DNA of 32,106 bases, taken from NCBI GenBank assembly GCA_026416115.1, contig JAOAFU010000202.1, positions 1-32,106 on the forward strand. The letters are read 5' to 3'. A program made the translations under genes and the position numbers. The number at the start of each line of letters is the position of its first letter. The stretch's first letter is position 1. The notes beneath the pieces are model-generated. The model was not told the origin of the DNA. It searched no databases and was given only the letters and a program-made list of their open reading frames with translations. This document shows, piece by piece, positions 7,600-16,375 of the stretch. The DNA is from Bacteroidales bacterium. Lineage in GTDB: Bacteria; Bacteroidota; Bacteroidia; Bacteroidales; DTGW01.

Positions 7600-10500
7600 A
7601 TGGAAAAAATTATTTCTACGTTATTTACCGGGCTCGACGAATTTGCTAAGGGACAAGAAAAGGACCTTGAGCAGCTTAAAGCATTGGCTCGCGAAGTCAT
7701 ACAAACGTATCAACAAGTTCCTTTTTTTGAGAGGTACCACACTATTCAATCGCTTTTGCTTAGTATTGCTGGGCTTTCGGGTGAAGCCTTTTTTCAGTAT
7801 CTGGTAGAAGAGATTCGGCAAATTTTAGAAGCTAACTATGTGGTGATAGCCCAAATTAACCCTAATCTTCCTGAATTTGCGCAGACTGTTGTAGTCAACT
7901 ACAAGGGCCAATTACAACCAAATTTCGAATATGCTCTCGAATTTTGTCCCTGTCGGCAGGTAATTTCCGAAAAAAAAGACTTTTTTCAGCAAAATGTATC
8001 GGAAAGTTATCCCGAATGGGCTGAAAGGATACCTGCCGATGCAGTTCATTATTATGGTATTCCTCTTTTTGGTACTGGTAGTGAAGTAATAGGGTTGCTC
8101 ATAGCGATGTTTGATCACATCCCACATCATCTCGATTGGGCACATCTTGTGCTCGAACTTGTTAGCGGACGTGTCGCACTCGAGTTGATGCATCGACGAA
8201 ATGAGCAAATGCTGAAAGAAAGTGAGCGTAAAATGCACGTGCTCATTGAGACTATAACAGATTATCTGATAATTAATAAAGTAAAAAATGGAACAATTTA
8301 CGATAGCTGGCATAGCCCAACCTGCATTAATGTGACTGGCTATGCATCGGATGAATATAAACAAAATCCTTCGTTGTGGTTTGACATGATACATGAGCAC
8401 GACAAGGTTTATGTAATGGGAAAAATAAATGCTATACTTGAAACAAAAGAGTCAAAGCCTTTTGAACATAGAATTATCCATAAAAATGGAACTATACGAT
8501 GGATTCGTAATACTCCAATCATTTTTAAAAACATAAAAGGAGAAATAGACGAGGTTCATAATATTATTCAGGATATTACAGAAGTCAAACAAATTGAACT
8601 AAAGCTTCTTGAGCACGAAAATCAGTATCGTTTGCTTTTTAATCAGATGGGCAATGGGTTTATTTTGTGCCAACCCTTGTATAAAAGTAAATATCGTATG
8701 GACGATTTTGTCATTCTCGATGTAAACCCTGCCTTTGAGAAAATAGTTGGAAGGTCGAAAGAGCATATTGTAAACAAAAAAGCCAGTGAGTTCTCAAATG
8801 CTATTCCTCAAGAATGGATGGAGAAATTTTCGCAGGTAATTCGAACGCATCAGCCCATAAGTTTTGAAGATTTTTATCCCCCACTTGGGAAATATTTCGA
8901 ATTTACGGTATATGCCCCTCAAGAAAACGTTTTTGGAGTAATTATATCTGATATTACAGAAAAAGTGAATTCGAAGAAAATTCTCGAAGAGAGCGAATTA
9001 CGTTATAAAACGCTGATCGAATTTTCGCCTGATGGTATATTTTGGATTCAGAAAAAACGAATCGTATTTGCCAATAAAAAGGCTTTTGATTTGTTGGGTG
9101 TAAATGACTTAGACCAAATTAACCAATATCCTCTTGAGTTTTTTCTACCCGAAAAAATTGTTAAAGTGCTTACTTTGGGGAGTAACGATGAGATCATCTT
9201 AAACCAGAAGCGAGCTTATATAAAAACATTTGCCGGTAAAGATATCCCTGTTGAAATAACCTTAGTATCAATGTCGGCTCAAGAAGAAATTTACCAGATG
9301 TTAATAAGGGATATTACGGAGAAAGAAGAAATGACCACAGCTTTGGCAGAGAGCGAGCGGCGGTTTTTACTTGCCATGGAAGCAGTAAACGATGGTGTAT
9401 TTGAATGGGATTTGCTCAACGACAGGATATATTTTAGCGAACGTAATTTTACCATGTTGGGTTTTCAACCGGGTGAATTTGAGGCTAACCATTTAGTTTG
9501 GGATCAAATGATCCATCCTGATGACAGGGCTAAAAACTATATGAAACTTCGTCGACATCTTAAAGGAGAACTCGACCATTATGAGATTGAGTACCGAATA
9601 AAAAATAAAAAGGGCAATTATCAATGGATACTTGAACGAGGGAAGGTGATTGAGCGCGATGATAATGGTTATCCGCTTAAAATTGTAGGTACCCATTCCG
9701 ACATTGATTTGCGTAAGCACATGGAAGAAAATTTACGATTAGCCCTAGAGAAAGCTGAAGAATCGAACCGTCTAAAATCGGCCTTCCTTACCAATATGAG
9801 CCACGAAATCCGCACCCCAATGAATGGGATATTGGGTTTTTCTGCTTTACTCGAACGGGATGATCTATCGGCTGAAAAAAGAAAAATGTACATTGAAGTT
9901 ATTAAAAGTAGTTCGAGACAATTGCTTAATATTGTTAACGACATTCTCGATATATCTAAAATTGCATCAGGGCAACTCAAATTAATAGAAGAGCCTTTTA
10001 ATCTTCATCTTTTGATGCAAAGCTTATACAATACCTATTCGGAAGAACTTATTTACAAAGGATTGAACGACAAAATAGAGTTGATACTTTCTGTCAGAAG
10101 CGATACCACCCCTATGATTCTTGCCGATAAAAGCCGATTACAACAAATTCTCGAGCACTTGCTAAATAATGCTGTTAAGTTTACTTCTGAAGGTGAGATC
10201 GAATTTGGCTACCATGAGAAGGCTGAAGAACTCGAATTTTATGTAAAAGATACGGGAATAGGGATTGAACCAGAAAAACATCAGCTCATCTTTGAAGCAT
10301 TCAGGCAGATTGATATGTCCGATTCGAGACGGTATGGGGGACTTGGGGTGGGTCTCTCAATTTGTCATGGATTGATTACCCTGATGGGTGGGAAAATATG
10401 GTTAGAATCCGAACCTGGCAAGGGAACTACTTTCTTTTTTACTATCCCCTTGCAAAAACCTATGCAAAATTCCGATTTTGCGAGGCACACAGTAGATGTA

Positions 10501-10890
10501 CCTAAATTTTCGGTTATACCACAGGTTCTTGTAGTCGAGGATGTTATGGAAAATTATCTTTTATTGGATGAAATACTCAAAAGCATAGGTGCTAACGTGT
10601 TTCATGCGAGCGAGGGCAATACAGCTATACAGTTATTAAAAGAGAAACCCGAAATAAACCTGATACTGCTCGATCTACGTCTGCCCGATATGAGCGGATA
10701 TGATGTTTTTGAAATCATAAAACAAAATTATCCGCATATACCTGTTATTGTTCAGACAGCTTATGCTCTTATTGAGGATAAAGCAAAAATATTACAAATG
10801 GGTTTTGATGGTTATCTTGTAAAACCTATCGACAAGACAAAACTTATTCAAATGATATACAATATTCTAGAGAGAAAAAAACAGATATAA
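7600..10890 (+). CDS. Soluble hybrid sensor histidine kinase (GAF-like, 4 PAS, HisKA, HATPase, REC)
   Basis: This 1096-residue two-component sensor has no membrane segment and should sense a cytoplasmic or diffusible signal. Approximate domain order: GAF-like (50-205), PAS 1 (210-335), PAS 2 (340-460), PAS 3 (465-575), PAS 4 with PAC (585-715), HisKA (725-790), HATPase (838-952) and a receiver (973-1094). The phospho-accepting His735 lies in NMSHEIRTPMNGILG. The N box is LNNAVKFTSEG, G1 is DTGIGIEPEK and G2 is GGLGVGLSI. The receiver has acceptor Asp1025 in LLDLRLPDMSGYD, the upstream acidic pair (VED) and Lys in VKPID, so phosphorelay is possible. No output domain or adjacent response regulator is visible, so the partner is elsewhere. 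ATG at 7600 is preferred over the in-frame GTG at 7591. Confidence 0.95.
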   Translation: MEKIISTLFTGLDEFAKGQEKDLEQLKALAREVIQTYQQVPFFERYHTIQSLLLSIAGLSGEAFFQYLVEEIRQILEANYVVIAQINPNLPEFAQTVVVNYKGQLQPNFEYALEFCPCRQVISEKKDFFQQNVSESYPEWAERIPADAVHYYGIPLFGTGSEVIGLLIAMFDHIPHHLDWAHLVLELVSGRVALELMHRRNEQMLKESERKMHVLIETITDYLIINKVKNGTIYDSWHSPTCINVTGYASDEYKQNPSLWFDMIHEHDKVYVMGKINAILETKESKPFEHRIIHKNGTIRWIRNTPIIFKNIKGEIDEVHNIIQDITEVKQIELKLLEHENQYRLLFNQMGNGFILCQPLYKSKYRMDDFVILDVNPAFEKIVGRSKEHIVNKKASEFSNAIPQEWMEKFSQVIRTHQPISFEDFYPPLGKYFEFTVYAPQENVFGVIISDITEKVNSKKILEESELRYKTLIEFSPDGIFWIQKKRIVFANKKAFDLLGVNDLDQINQYPLEFFLPEKIVKVLTLGSNDEIILNQKRAYIKTFAGKDIPVEITLVSMSAQEEIYQMLIRDITEKEEMTTALAESERRFLLAMEAVNDGVFEWDLLNDRIYFSERNFTMLGFQPGEFEANHLVWDQMIHPDDRAKNYMKLRRHLKGELDHYEIEYRIKNKKGNYQWILERGKVIERDDNGYPLKIVGTHSDIDLRKHMEENLRLALEKAEESNRLKSAFLTNMSHEIRTPMNGILGFSALLERDDLSAEKRKMYIEVIKSSSRQLLNIVNDILDISKIASGQLKLIEEPFNLHLLMQSLYNTYSEELIYKGLNDKIELILSVRSDTTPMILADKSRLQQILEHLLNNAVKFTSEGEIEFGYHEKAEELEFYVKDTGIGIEPEKHQLIFEAFRQIDMSDSRRYGGLGVGLSICHGLITLMGGKIWLESEPGKGTTFFFTIPLQKPMQNSDFARHTVDVPKFSVIPQVLVVEDVMENYLLLDEILKSIGANVFHASEGNTAIQLLKEKPEINLILLDLRLPDMSGYDVFEIIKQNYPHIPVIVQTAYALIEDKAKILQMGFDGYLVKPIDKTKLIQMIYNILERKKQI

Positions 10891-10913
10891 AAAAACCCCC
10901 TGAGGTAGGGGGT
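10889..10913 (-). terminator. Rho-independent terminator of the porin-glnB-amt operon
   Basis: On the minus strand, ACCCCCT-ACCTC-AGGGGGT is a perfect 7-bp GC-rich stem followed by a run of T residues. It lies 19 bases after the amt stop. It also sits directly against the kinase stop codon, so it may act weakly in the other direction, although on the plus strand no T-run follows. Confidence 0.85.
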
Positions 10914-10931
10914 CTGCTGTTGAGAGAGGCT

Positions 10932-12350
10932 TTAATCGGCTTTGCTGTAGGCCGTTTCGCCATGTTGGGAGAGGTCAAGTCCTTCTGTTTCTTCGCTGTC
11001 TGTAGCTCTTACGCCGACCAGTTTATCGGTAATCCAGAAAAGAATAAATGTTACAACGCCAGAATATATAAGAGTTGCTAGAACTGCTTTTACCTGTATC
11101 CATAATTGAGCAGGGTTACCGTAGAAAAGACCCTGATAGCTTTGAATAGCAGGAGTTGCTAGTAAACCTGTTGCAATAGCCCCCCAGATACCCCCAATAC
11201 CATGAACTCCGAAGGCATCTAAAGAATCGTCGTATCCTAAGCGTGGTTTTATAATACCTACTGCAATGTAGCAGAAAACTGGAACAAGTAAACCGATTAT
11301 TAATGCACCAGTAACGTCGACAAATCCAGCGGCGGGAGTAATAGCAACCAAACCTGCAACAGCACCGGTAGCAGCACCAACGAGGGTGGGTTTTTTGTTA
11401 AAAATCCAATCGAGAGCTGCCCAAGTTACAGCTGCGGTAGCTGTAGCCAGATGTGTAACTAAGAAGGCGCTTGCTGCTAAACCATCGGCAGCTAAACCGC
11501 TACCAGCATTGAATCCAATCCATCCTATCCAGAGTAGAGAAGCACCTATTAGTACGTAAGGTATATTATGGGGTGGGTTGGGATGACCTTCGTAATATTT
11601 TCGTTTTCCGATCATTATTGCAGTAACCAAAGCAGCAATACCAGCGTTGATGTGAACTACAGTACCACCAGCAAAGTCAAGCGCTCCCATTTTGAAGAGC
11701 CAGCCATCACCACTCCATACCCAATGGGCGATAGGGTTGTACACGAGAAGTGCCCAAAGAAGAGTAAATAGGGCAAAACCTCCGAATTTAATACGTTCGG
11801 CATATGCACCTACGATCAGCGCTGGAGTGATGATTGCAAACATTCCCTGAAAGAGAACAAAAACCAGATGAGGGATGGTTCCTATGGTCCCACCATCGGC
11901 TGTAGCTTGGGAGTGGCTTATGAAGTATGGGCTTAAGTCGGAAATGTTGATTCCTTTAAGAAAGGCCCAGTCGAACCCACCAATAAATGGTTTTAGCCAT
12001 CCTTCCGACGATCCAAAAGCCATGCTGTAACCAACAACAACCCATTCGACAGTAATTAAACCTGTGATGATAAAACATTGCATGAGTACATTGATCACAT
12101 TTTTTCGTCTTACAAGACCACCGTAGAATAGTGCTAATCCCGGAATAGTCATCATCAATACAAAGGCAGCAGCAACAATCATCCAGGCTGTATCGCCCGA
12201 ATCGATGGTTGGAGTGACCGTTGTGGCAGTAGCCGAAGTTGCTGCTTTTAACGAATCGGCTGCTACGGCGGTACTATCCTGCGACCATATACTTAAGGTC
12301 GTGAGTAACAAGGCGACTACCAACCCTATTTTTTTAAGATGTGCTTTCAT
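10932..12350 (-). CDS. amt: Ammonium transporter Amt
   Basis: Amt is a trimeric inner-membrane channel that takes up ammonium and is gated by P-II proteins. The ATG at 12350 gives 472 residues. An in-frame TTG at 12371 would add seven residues ahead of an otherwise typical signal peptide (MKAHLKKIGLVVALLLTT), so it is not preferred. A short Ser/Thr/Ala-rich periplasmic linker precedes about eleven membrane helices. Key residues are the pore histidines His233 (GGTVVHINAG) and His383 (FGVHGIGGIWG), plus GAYAERIKF and LFYGGLVRRKNV. It is the last gene of the porin-glnB-amt operon, 33 bases after glnB, which fits regulation of Amt by the linked P-II. Confidence 0.97.
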   Translation of the reverse strand: MKAHLKKIGLVVALLLTTLSIWSQDSTAVAADSLKAATSATATTVTPTIDSGDTAWMIVAAAFVLMMTIPGLALFYGGLVRRKNVINVLMQCFIITGLITVEWVVVGYSMAFGSSEGWLKPFIGGFDWAFLKGINISDLSPYFISHSQATADGGTIGTIPHLVFVLFQGMFAIITPALIVGAYAERIKFGGFALFTLLWALLVYNPIAHWVWSGDGWLFKMGALDFAGGTVVHINAGIAALVTAIMIGKRKYYEGHPNPPHNIPYVLIGASLLWIGWIGFNAGSGLAADGLAASAFLVTHLATATAAVTWAALDWIFNKKPTLVGAATGAVAGLVAITPAAGFVDVTGALIIGLLVPVFCYIAVGIIKPRLGYDDSLDAFGVHGIGGIWGAIATGLLATPAIQSYQGLFYGNPAQLWIQVKAVLATLIYSGVVTFILFWITDKLVGVRATDSEETEGLDLSQHGETAYSKAD

Positions 12351-12383
12351 ATTTTTACTTTTTAATTTCAATATTATACAAAA

Positions 12384-12740
12384 TTATTCTTCTTCTCCTT
12401 TAATAAACAGTGCTTCAGGTCCTTTTTCTCCATTACGGATGCGATAAACTTCTTCCATGTCGGAGATAAAGATTTTACCGTCACCTAGTTCGCCTGTGCG
12501 AGCCGAGGTAAGAATGGCATCTACCGTTTTCTTAAGGTTGTGATCACGGACAACGATAGATAGCATAGTTCGATTGATTTTGCTGGTGTCGAGGGTCTGC
12601 CCGCGAAAGATCATTTTTTCTGTCGAACGACCAACTCCCGTTGCGTCCCAGTAGGTAAAAAAGTCGATACCTACTTCGTGTAACGCCTTTTTGACGTCCT
12701 CAAACTTGGACTTACGAATGATTGCCTCAATCTTTTTCAT
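12384..12740 (-). CDS. P-II family nitrogen regulatory protein without T-loop tyrosine
   Basis: The 118-residue protein belongs to the GlnB/GlnK family, trimeric ATP/ADP/2-oxoglutarate sensors that block Amt or adjust nitrogen enzymes. Recognisable blocks are MKKIEAIIRKSKFEDVKKALHEVG (start), GVGR, the B-loop TGELGDGKIF and YRIRNGEKG. In the T-loop, the position of E. coli Tyr51 is replaced (FRGQTLDT in place of YRGAEYMV), and the loop is one residue shorter. Uridylylation of the usual kind therefore appears impossible, so control must come from effector binding alone. Position next to amt suggests a GlnK-like role as channel regulator. I leave the symbol empty because GlnB and GlnK cannot be told apart here. 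Confidence 0.93.
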   Translation of the reverse strand: MKKIEAIIRKSKFEDVKKALHEVGIDFFTYWDATGVGRSTEKMIFRGQTLDTSKINRTMLSIVVRDHNLKKTVDAILTSARTGELGDGKIFISDMEEVYRIRNGEKGPEALFIKGEEE

Positions 12741-12770
12741 ATCTCTAATGTTTTGATTTTATTAATTCAT

Positions 12771-13424
12771 TCAGAACGATAACCCAACAACTACATAGAG
12801 CTGTTCGCGTTCGGGGTTAAATACTATTGAGCCTGATACAGGTATGGAGAAACTATCGGTTACCTTTATTTCTTTTGTGCTTTTTATGCCCACATTACAT
12901 ACATTAAACTCTCCGTCGGAGGTGTACCAGCCATTTCCTGCGCCTACGAATAACGTAAAGGGAGCAAATGCGTAAGCTGCTTCAACATAGGTGTCGCCTC
13001 CTTTTGTTCCTGCTCCTCCGGCTTCATTGAAAATGTAATATCCACTAAGGGTAAGTTTTTCAAACAAAGTGTAGCTTAATCCGGCTTCGAAGGCGTGACT
13101 ACCACTGGTGTCGGAGTAGTCTAAATATTTCTTTCCTGGATAGTAGTAATCGGTGGCTGCAAGTGTTAAACCAAACGGTAATGTATAGCTTAGAAATAAA
13201 TCTGCTTCCTTATAACCCATTGCATCGAACGATCCCCACACTCCTAAAGAAAAATTAGAGACCGAGGCCACTACTGAAGGCTGAAATGCTGGACCCGTAC
13301 CGTATTGAGTACCTCTCCAGATATAGCTACTATAAATATCCATTGCCGGTTTAACCGTCAGCTGGGCATAGCTTCCTGCTAATCCAACTGTCATAACTAA
13401 TAAAATTAATCCAATCTTTTTCAT
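12771..13424 (-). CDS. Putative outer-membrane porin, TorF-like
   Basis: The 217-residue product has a signal peptide (MKKIGLILLVMTVGLAGSYAQ) and then alternating beta-strand segments rich in aromatic and Gly residues. It ends in a C-terminal strand closing with Phe (YVVVGLSF), the outer-membrane barrel signature. The start KPAMDIYSSYIWRGTQYGTGPAFQPS resembles putative porins annotated as TorF in Bacteroidota. It is the first gene of an operon with P-II and Amt, with gaps of 30 and 33 bases, suggesting it lets ammonium or another nitrogen compound cross the outer membrane. The substrate is inferred from context only. Confidence 0.8.
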   Translation of the reverse strand: MKKIGLILLVMTVGLAGSYAQLTVKPAMDIYSSYIWRGTQYGTGPAFQPSVVASVSNFSLGVWGSFDAMGYKEADLFLSYTLPFGLTLAATDYYYPGKKYLDYSDTSGSHAFEAGLSYTLFEKLTLSGYYIFNEAGGAGTKGGDTYVEAAYAFAPFTLFVGAGNGWYTSDGEFNVCNVGIKSTKEIKVTDSFSIPVSGSIVFNPEREQLYVVVGLSF

Positions 13425-13555
13425 GGTTCAAAAATTTTAAATTAAACAATCTAATTACCCCAAAATATTTTATAATATATTTATTAAATTGTAATATATT
13501 TTATATTAACCCCCTATTATTTTCACATCAATAATTTAAAAATAGTATTCTTTTG

Positions 13556-13586
13556 CAAATATATATTTATTTATTAAAAAAACAAA
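13556..13586 (-). promoter_or_regulatory. Bacteroidota-type promoter of the porin-glnB-amt operon
   Basis: On the minus strand, TTTG (13586-13583), a 19-base spacer and TATATTTG (13563-13556) match both consensus elements exactly. Predicted transcription starts near 13549, giving a leader of about 125 bases before the porin ATG. High A/T content raises the chance of accidental matches, but both elements and the spacing agree. Confidence 0.6.
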
Positions 13587-13645
13587 TAAAAATTAAAAAA
13601 ATACTTTTAAAAAATAAAAAATTAATTCATATAGCTTTTAAAATA

Positions 13646-13659
13646 TCAAATTGTGTGCC
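13646..13659 (-). promoter_or_regulatory. Sigma-54-like -24/-12 sequence
   Basis: The minus strand reads GGCACACAATTTGA. The -24 GGCAC block is exact, the spacing is right, but the -12 element is TTGA instead of TTGC. If used, it would start the porin operon near 13634. Nitrogen-uptake genes are classical sigma-54 targets. With the -12 GC missing, this could equally be chance or a repressor site. Confidence 0.25.
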
Positions 13660-13872
13660 TAATTAATTAAATTATGTAAAATTTAAATATGAAATTTTAT
13701 GGTAGGGTGTATTTGGCTTAATGATTTTTAGGGCAATTTTATTTGTGTGTTTAAGTATCAGAATATGTTAGAATTAATGAAAAAAATAATAGATGCTATT
13801 TTACGTCAATCGAGTTTTATAACTTTACCATGTTTTTTTGAGAGGTTATAGGTATTTCTTTTGGAAAAGAAT

Positions 13873-14727
13873 ATGAGTAAAAAAGTTAAGGTAGCTCGTT
13901 TATCCATTTTTTCAAACCTGTTTCTTATTACCCTTAAGGCTTCTGTTGGCTTTTTAAGCGGATCGATTAGTATTTTGTCAGAAGCAATTCATTCGGGTAT
14001 GGATTTATTAGCTTCTTTGATTGCTTATTTTTCATTAAAAATAGCCGATACCCCTGCCGATAAAGAGCATCCCTATGGACATGGCAAGTTTGAAAATGTA
14101 TCGGGTGTAATTGAAGCTTTTTTAATATTTATTGCAGCTGGTTGGATTATTTACGAAGCTATACATAAAATAATCAGTGGGCAATACGAAATTCAGGTTC
14201 TTGAATTAGGTATAATTGTTATGGGTATTTCGGCAATAATCAACTTTTTTGTTTCCCGAAAACTTTATCGTGTGGCAAAGGAGACCGATTCGATTGCTCT
14301 CGAGGCCGATGCATTGCATTTAAAAACCGATGTTTATACTTCACTGGGTATTTGTATAGCATTGGCGCTAATCTGGCTCACAGGGTGGAATGTATTAGAC
14401 CCTATAATAGCCATTTTTGTTGCTTTACTTATTGTCAAGGAATCGTATGTTTTGCTTAAAACTGCTTATGCCCCTCTGCTCGATACTTCGCTCGACATAG
14501 ATGAGGTGAAATTAATTGAGGATGTTTTGAAGGACTATCCAGTAAAGTTTCATGATTTAAAAACTCGTAAAGCAGGCCAGTATCGATTTGCTGAGATGCA
14601 TATCGAATTACCATCCTCGTTACAACTTAAAGAGGTTCACGATCTGTGTGATGATATTGAAGAAAAAATTAAAACAAAAATTGGCCCTATCGAGATTAAT
14701 ATTCATGTAGAGCCTATCACACAGTAG
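13873..14727 (+). CDS. Cation diffusion facilitator family metal transporter
   Basis: CDF proteins are proton-coupled exporters of divalent metals such as zinc, iron, cobalt or manganese. From ATG 13873 the protein has 284 residues; an in-frame TTG at 13861 would add four. About six membrane helices precede a cytoplasmic C-terminal domain (from about residue 205: DYPVKFHDLKTRKAGQYRFAEMHIELP). The metal site is HSGMD (HxxxD) in TM2 and HLKTD (HxxxD) in TM5, with DKEHPYGHGKFE after TM2. His/Asp in both helices points to a zinc-type site by family rules, but selectivity is not certain. It is a single gene convergent with the PAP2 phosphatase gene, 21 bases apart. Confidence 0.95.
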   Translation: MSKKVKVARLSIFSNLFLITLKASVGFLSGSISILSEAIHSGMDLLASLIAYFSLKIADTPADKEHPYGHGKFENVSGVIEAFLIFIAAGWIIYEAIHKIISGQYEIQVLELGIIVMGISAIINFFVSRKLYRVAKETDSIALEADALHLKTDVYTSLGICIALALIWLTGWNVLDPIIAIFVALLIVKESYVLLKTAYAPLLDTSLDIDEVKLIEDVLKDYPVKFHDLKTRKAGQYRFAEMHIELPSSLQLKEVHDLCDDIEEKIKTKIGPIEINIHVEPITQ

Positions 14728-14748
14728 AAGTAGGTTTGTACAATTTAA

Positions 14749-15339
14749 TTATTCGTTTTTTTTCTGCAAAATATTTACAGGACGGACACGCTCAGGAAGG
14801 TATTTGATAGCATTATAAGTCCCATATGCAATAGCCATTCCCAATATAGCTGCAGCAATAATATCACCTGGATAATGTACCCCCAAATATATGCGGCTAT
14901 ACGATACTAATATAGCCCAGATAAAAAAAAGGATCGACCATTTGCGTTTTTTCAATAGCAAACTAAGAAACATAGCTAATGCGAAGGTATTTGCTGCATG
15001 AGAAGAGACAAAACCGTATTTTCCTCCTCGATAATTGTTTACGATATGAACTTTGTCCTGAAGTTCGGGATTATGACTTGGTCGTAGTCTACATACTGTA
15101 GGTTTAATAATACCCGACGATATACGGTCGCTTAAAAAAATAGTAAATCCTATAGCCAGTAATATCACCCAGCTTTTTTTTCGAAAAATATAAACAATCC
15201 ATGCAGCAAGAAGAAGATAAAATGGAATCCAAACTTTGGTCAGGCTTAGAAACCACATAAGGGGATCGAGCCAAGGGGTATGTAAATTGTTAAGCAGAAG
15301 AAACAGCTCTGTGTCGAGTTGACTAAGGAAAGTTAACAT
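14749..15339 (-). CDS. PAP2-family membrane phosphatase
   Basis: This is an integral membrane acid phosphatase of the PAP2 superfamily, whose members include undecaprenyl-diphosphate and lipid phosphatases. The 196-residue protein has about five or six membrane segments and the three motifs: KPTVCRLRP (KxxxxxxRP), SSHAANTF (PSGH variant with catalytic His) and SRIYLGVHYPGD (SRxxxxxHxxxD). A role in recycling undecaprenyl diphosphate or dephosphorylating lipid A is plausible, but the substrate cannot be read. It is third in the adk-obgE-PAP2 run, 16 bases after obgE. Confidence 0.94.
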   Translation of the reverse strand: MLTFLSQLDTELFLLLNNLHTPWLDPLMWFLSLTKVWIPFYLLLAAWIVYIFRKKSWVILLAIGFTIFLSDRISSGIIKPTVCRLRPSHNPELQDKVHIVNNYRGGKYGFVSSHAANTFALAMFLSLLLKKRKWSILFFIWAILVSYSRIYLGVHYPGDIIAAAILGMAIAYGTYNAIKYLPERVRPVNILQKKNE

Positions 15340-15355
15340 GTTTTTCTCAAAGATA

Positions 15356-16342
15356 TTAATTGTTTAATTCTTGCCAGAGTATATCTTTTAATTCATCAAG
15401 ACCAGTTTGAGCTACCGACGATATAAATACAGTAGGAATAGGAGGCAACTCCTTTTTTTTACTTGCAATAGTTTCATTATCGGCTAAGTCGCACTTGGTT
15501 ATGGCTAATACTCTTTTTTTGTATAGAAGTTCGGGGTTGTATTTTTTTAGTTCGTTGAGCAGGATTTGATATTCGTTAATAATGTTTTCGGAAGTTATTG
15601 GCACAAGAAAGAGCAGCATTGAGTTTCGTTCGATATGTCGTAGAAAACGAAGGCCTAGTCCACGACCTTCGGCAGCACCTTCAATAATTCCAGGGATATC
15701 GGCAACTACAAACGATTTAAAATCGCGATAACTTACCATTCCAAGATTGGGGACGAGTGTTGTAAAGGGATAATCGGCTATTTTAGGTTTAGCAGCCGAG
15801 ATAACGGATAGCAGGGTAGATTTTCCGGCATTGGGAAAACCTACCAGACCGACATCGGCGAGTATTTTAAGCTCGAGGATAAACCAACCTTCTTCGCCAG
15901 GTTCTCCTGGTTGAGCATATCGAGGAGTTTGATTGGTGGGTGATTTAAAATGAACATTGCCTAACCCTCCACGACCACCTCGGGCAATAATTTCTTCCTG
16001 TCCATGGTGTAGAATTTCGAATAGTATCTCGCCTGTTTCGGCTCGTCGGGCAACTGTCCCCAATGGAACCTCAATAATTCGATCTTCGCCGTCGGCACCC
16101 TTTTTTTCTGCACTACTGCCACTGGTACCATCGGGAGCATGAATATGTTTGGTATATTTTAAATGAAGCAGGGTCCACAATTGTTCGTTGCCTCGAACAA
16201 TAACATGGCCCCCACGTCCACCATCTCCTCCGTCGGGACCACCTTTGGGGACATATTTTTCCCTTCGTAAATGGGCACTACCTGCTCCGCCCTTACCCGA
16301 ACGGATGAAAATTTTTACGTAATCGACAAAATTTTCGTTCAT
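15356..16342 (-). CDS. obgE: Obg/CgtA GTPase
   Basis: This essential GTPase acts in 50S ribosome assembly and stress control. The 328-residue product has the Gly-rich Obg fold (residues about 1-158; [14 protein letters not shown] and [10 protein letters not shown]). The G domain follows with P-loop GFPNAGKST, switch region [28 protein letters not shown] and TKCD. There is no C-terminal OCT domain, normal for many bacteria outside the Firmicutes. The gene lies 33 bases after adk, and the two are probably co-transcribed. Confidence 0.98.
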   Translation of the reverse strand: MNENFVDYVKIFIRSGKGGAGSAHLRREKYVPKGGPDGGDGGRGGHVIVRGNEQLWTLLHLKYTKHIHAPDGTSGSSAEKKGADGEDRIIEVPLGTVARRAETGEILFEILHHGQEEIIARGGRGGLGNVHFKSPTNQTPRYAQPGEPGEEGWFILELKILADVGLVGFPNAGKSTLLSVISAAKPKIADYPFTTLVPNLGMVSYRDFKSFVVADIPGIIEGAAEGRGLGLRFLRHIERNSMLLFLVPITSENIINEYQILLNELKKYNPELLYKKRVLAITKCDLADNETIASKKKELPPIPTVFISSVAQTGLDELKDILWQELNN

Positions 16343-16375
16343 GCCCTTTACTTTAGAGGAGTAACATATGCCAAT

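Larger units (their letters stand above)
13425..13860. other. AT-rich intergenic region between divergent nitrogen operon and CDF gene
   Basis: These 436 bases hold no convincing gene. The part nearest the porin is strongly A/T-rich with homopolymer runs. It contains the promoter at 13556-13586 and a sigma-54-like site at 13646-13659, both directed toward the porin. On the plus strand, only a weak -7-like TAACTTTA at 13820-13827 is seen before the cation transporter. Confidence 0.7.

Noticed and set aside
7912-8400. Minus-strand open frame of 162 codons inside the kinase gene
   Set aside because: It is antisense to GAF/PAS coding sequence and has no recognisable domain.
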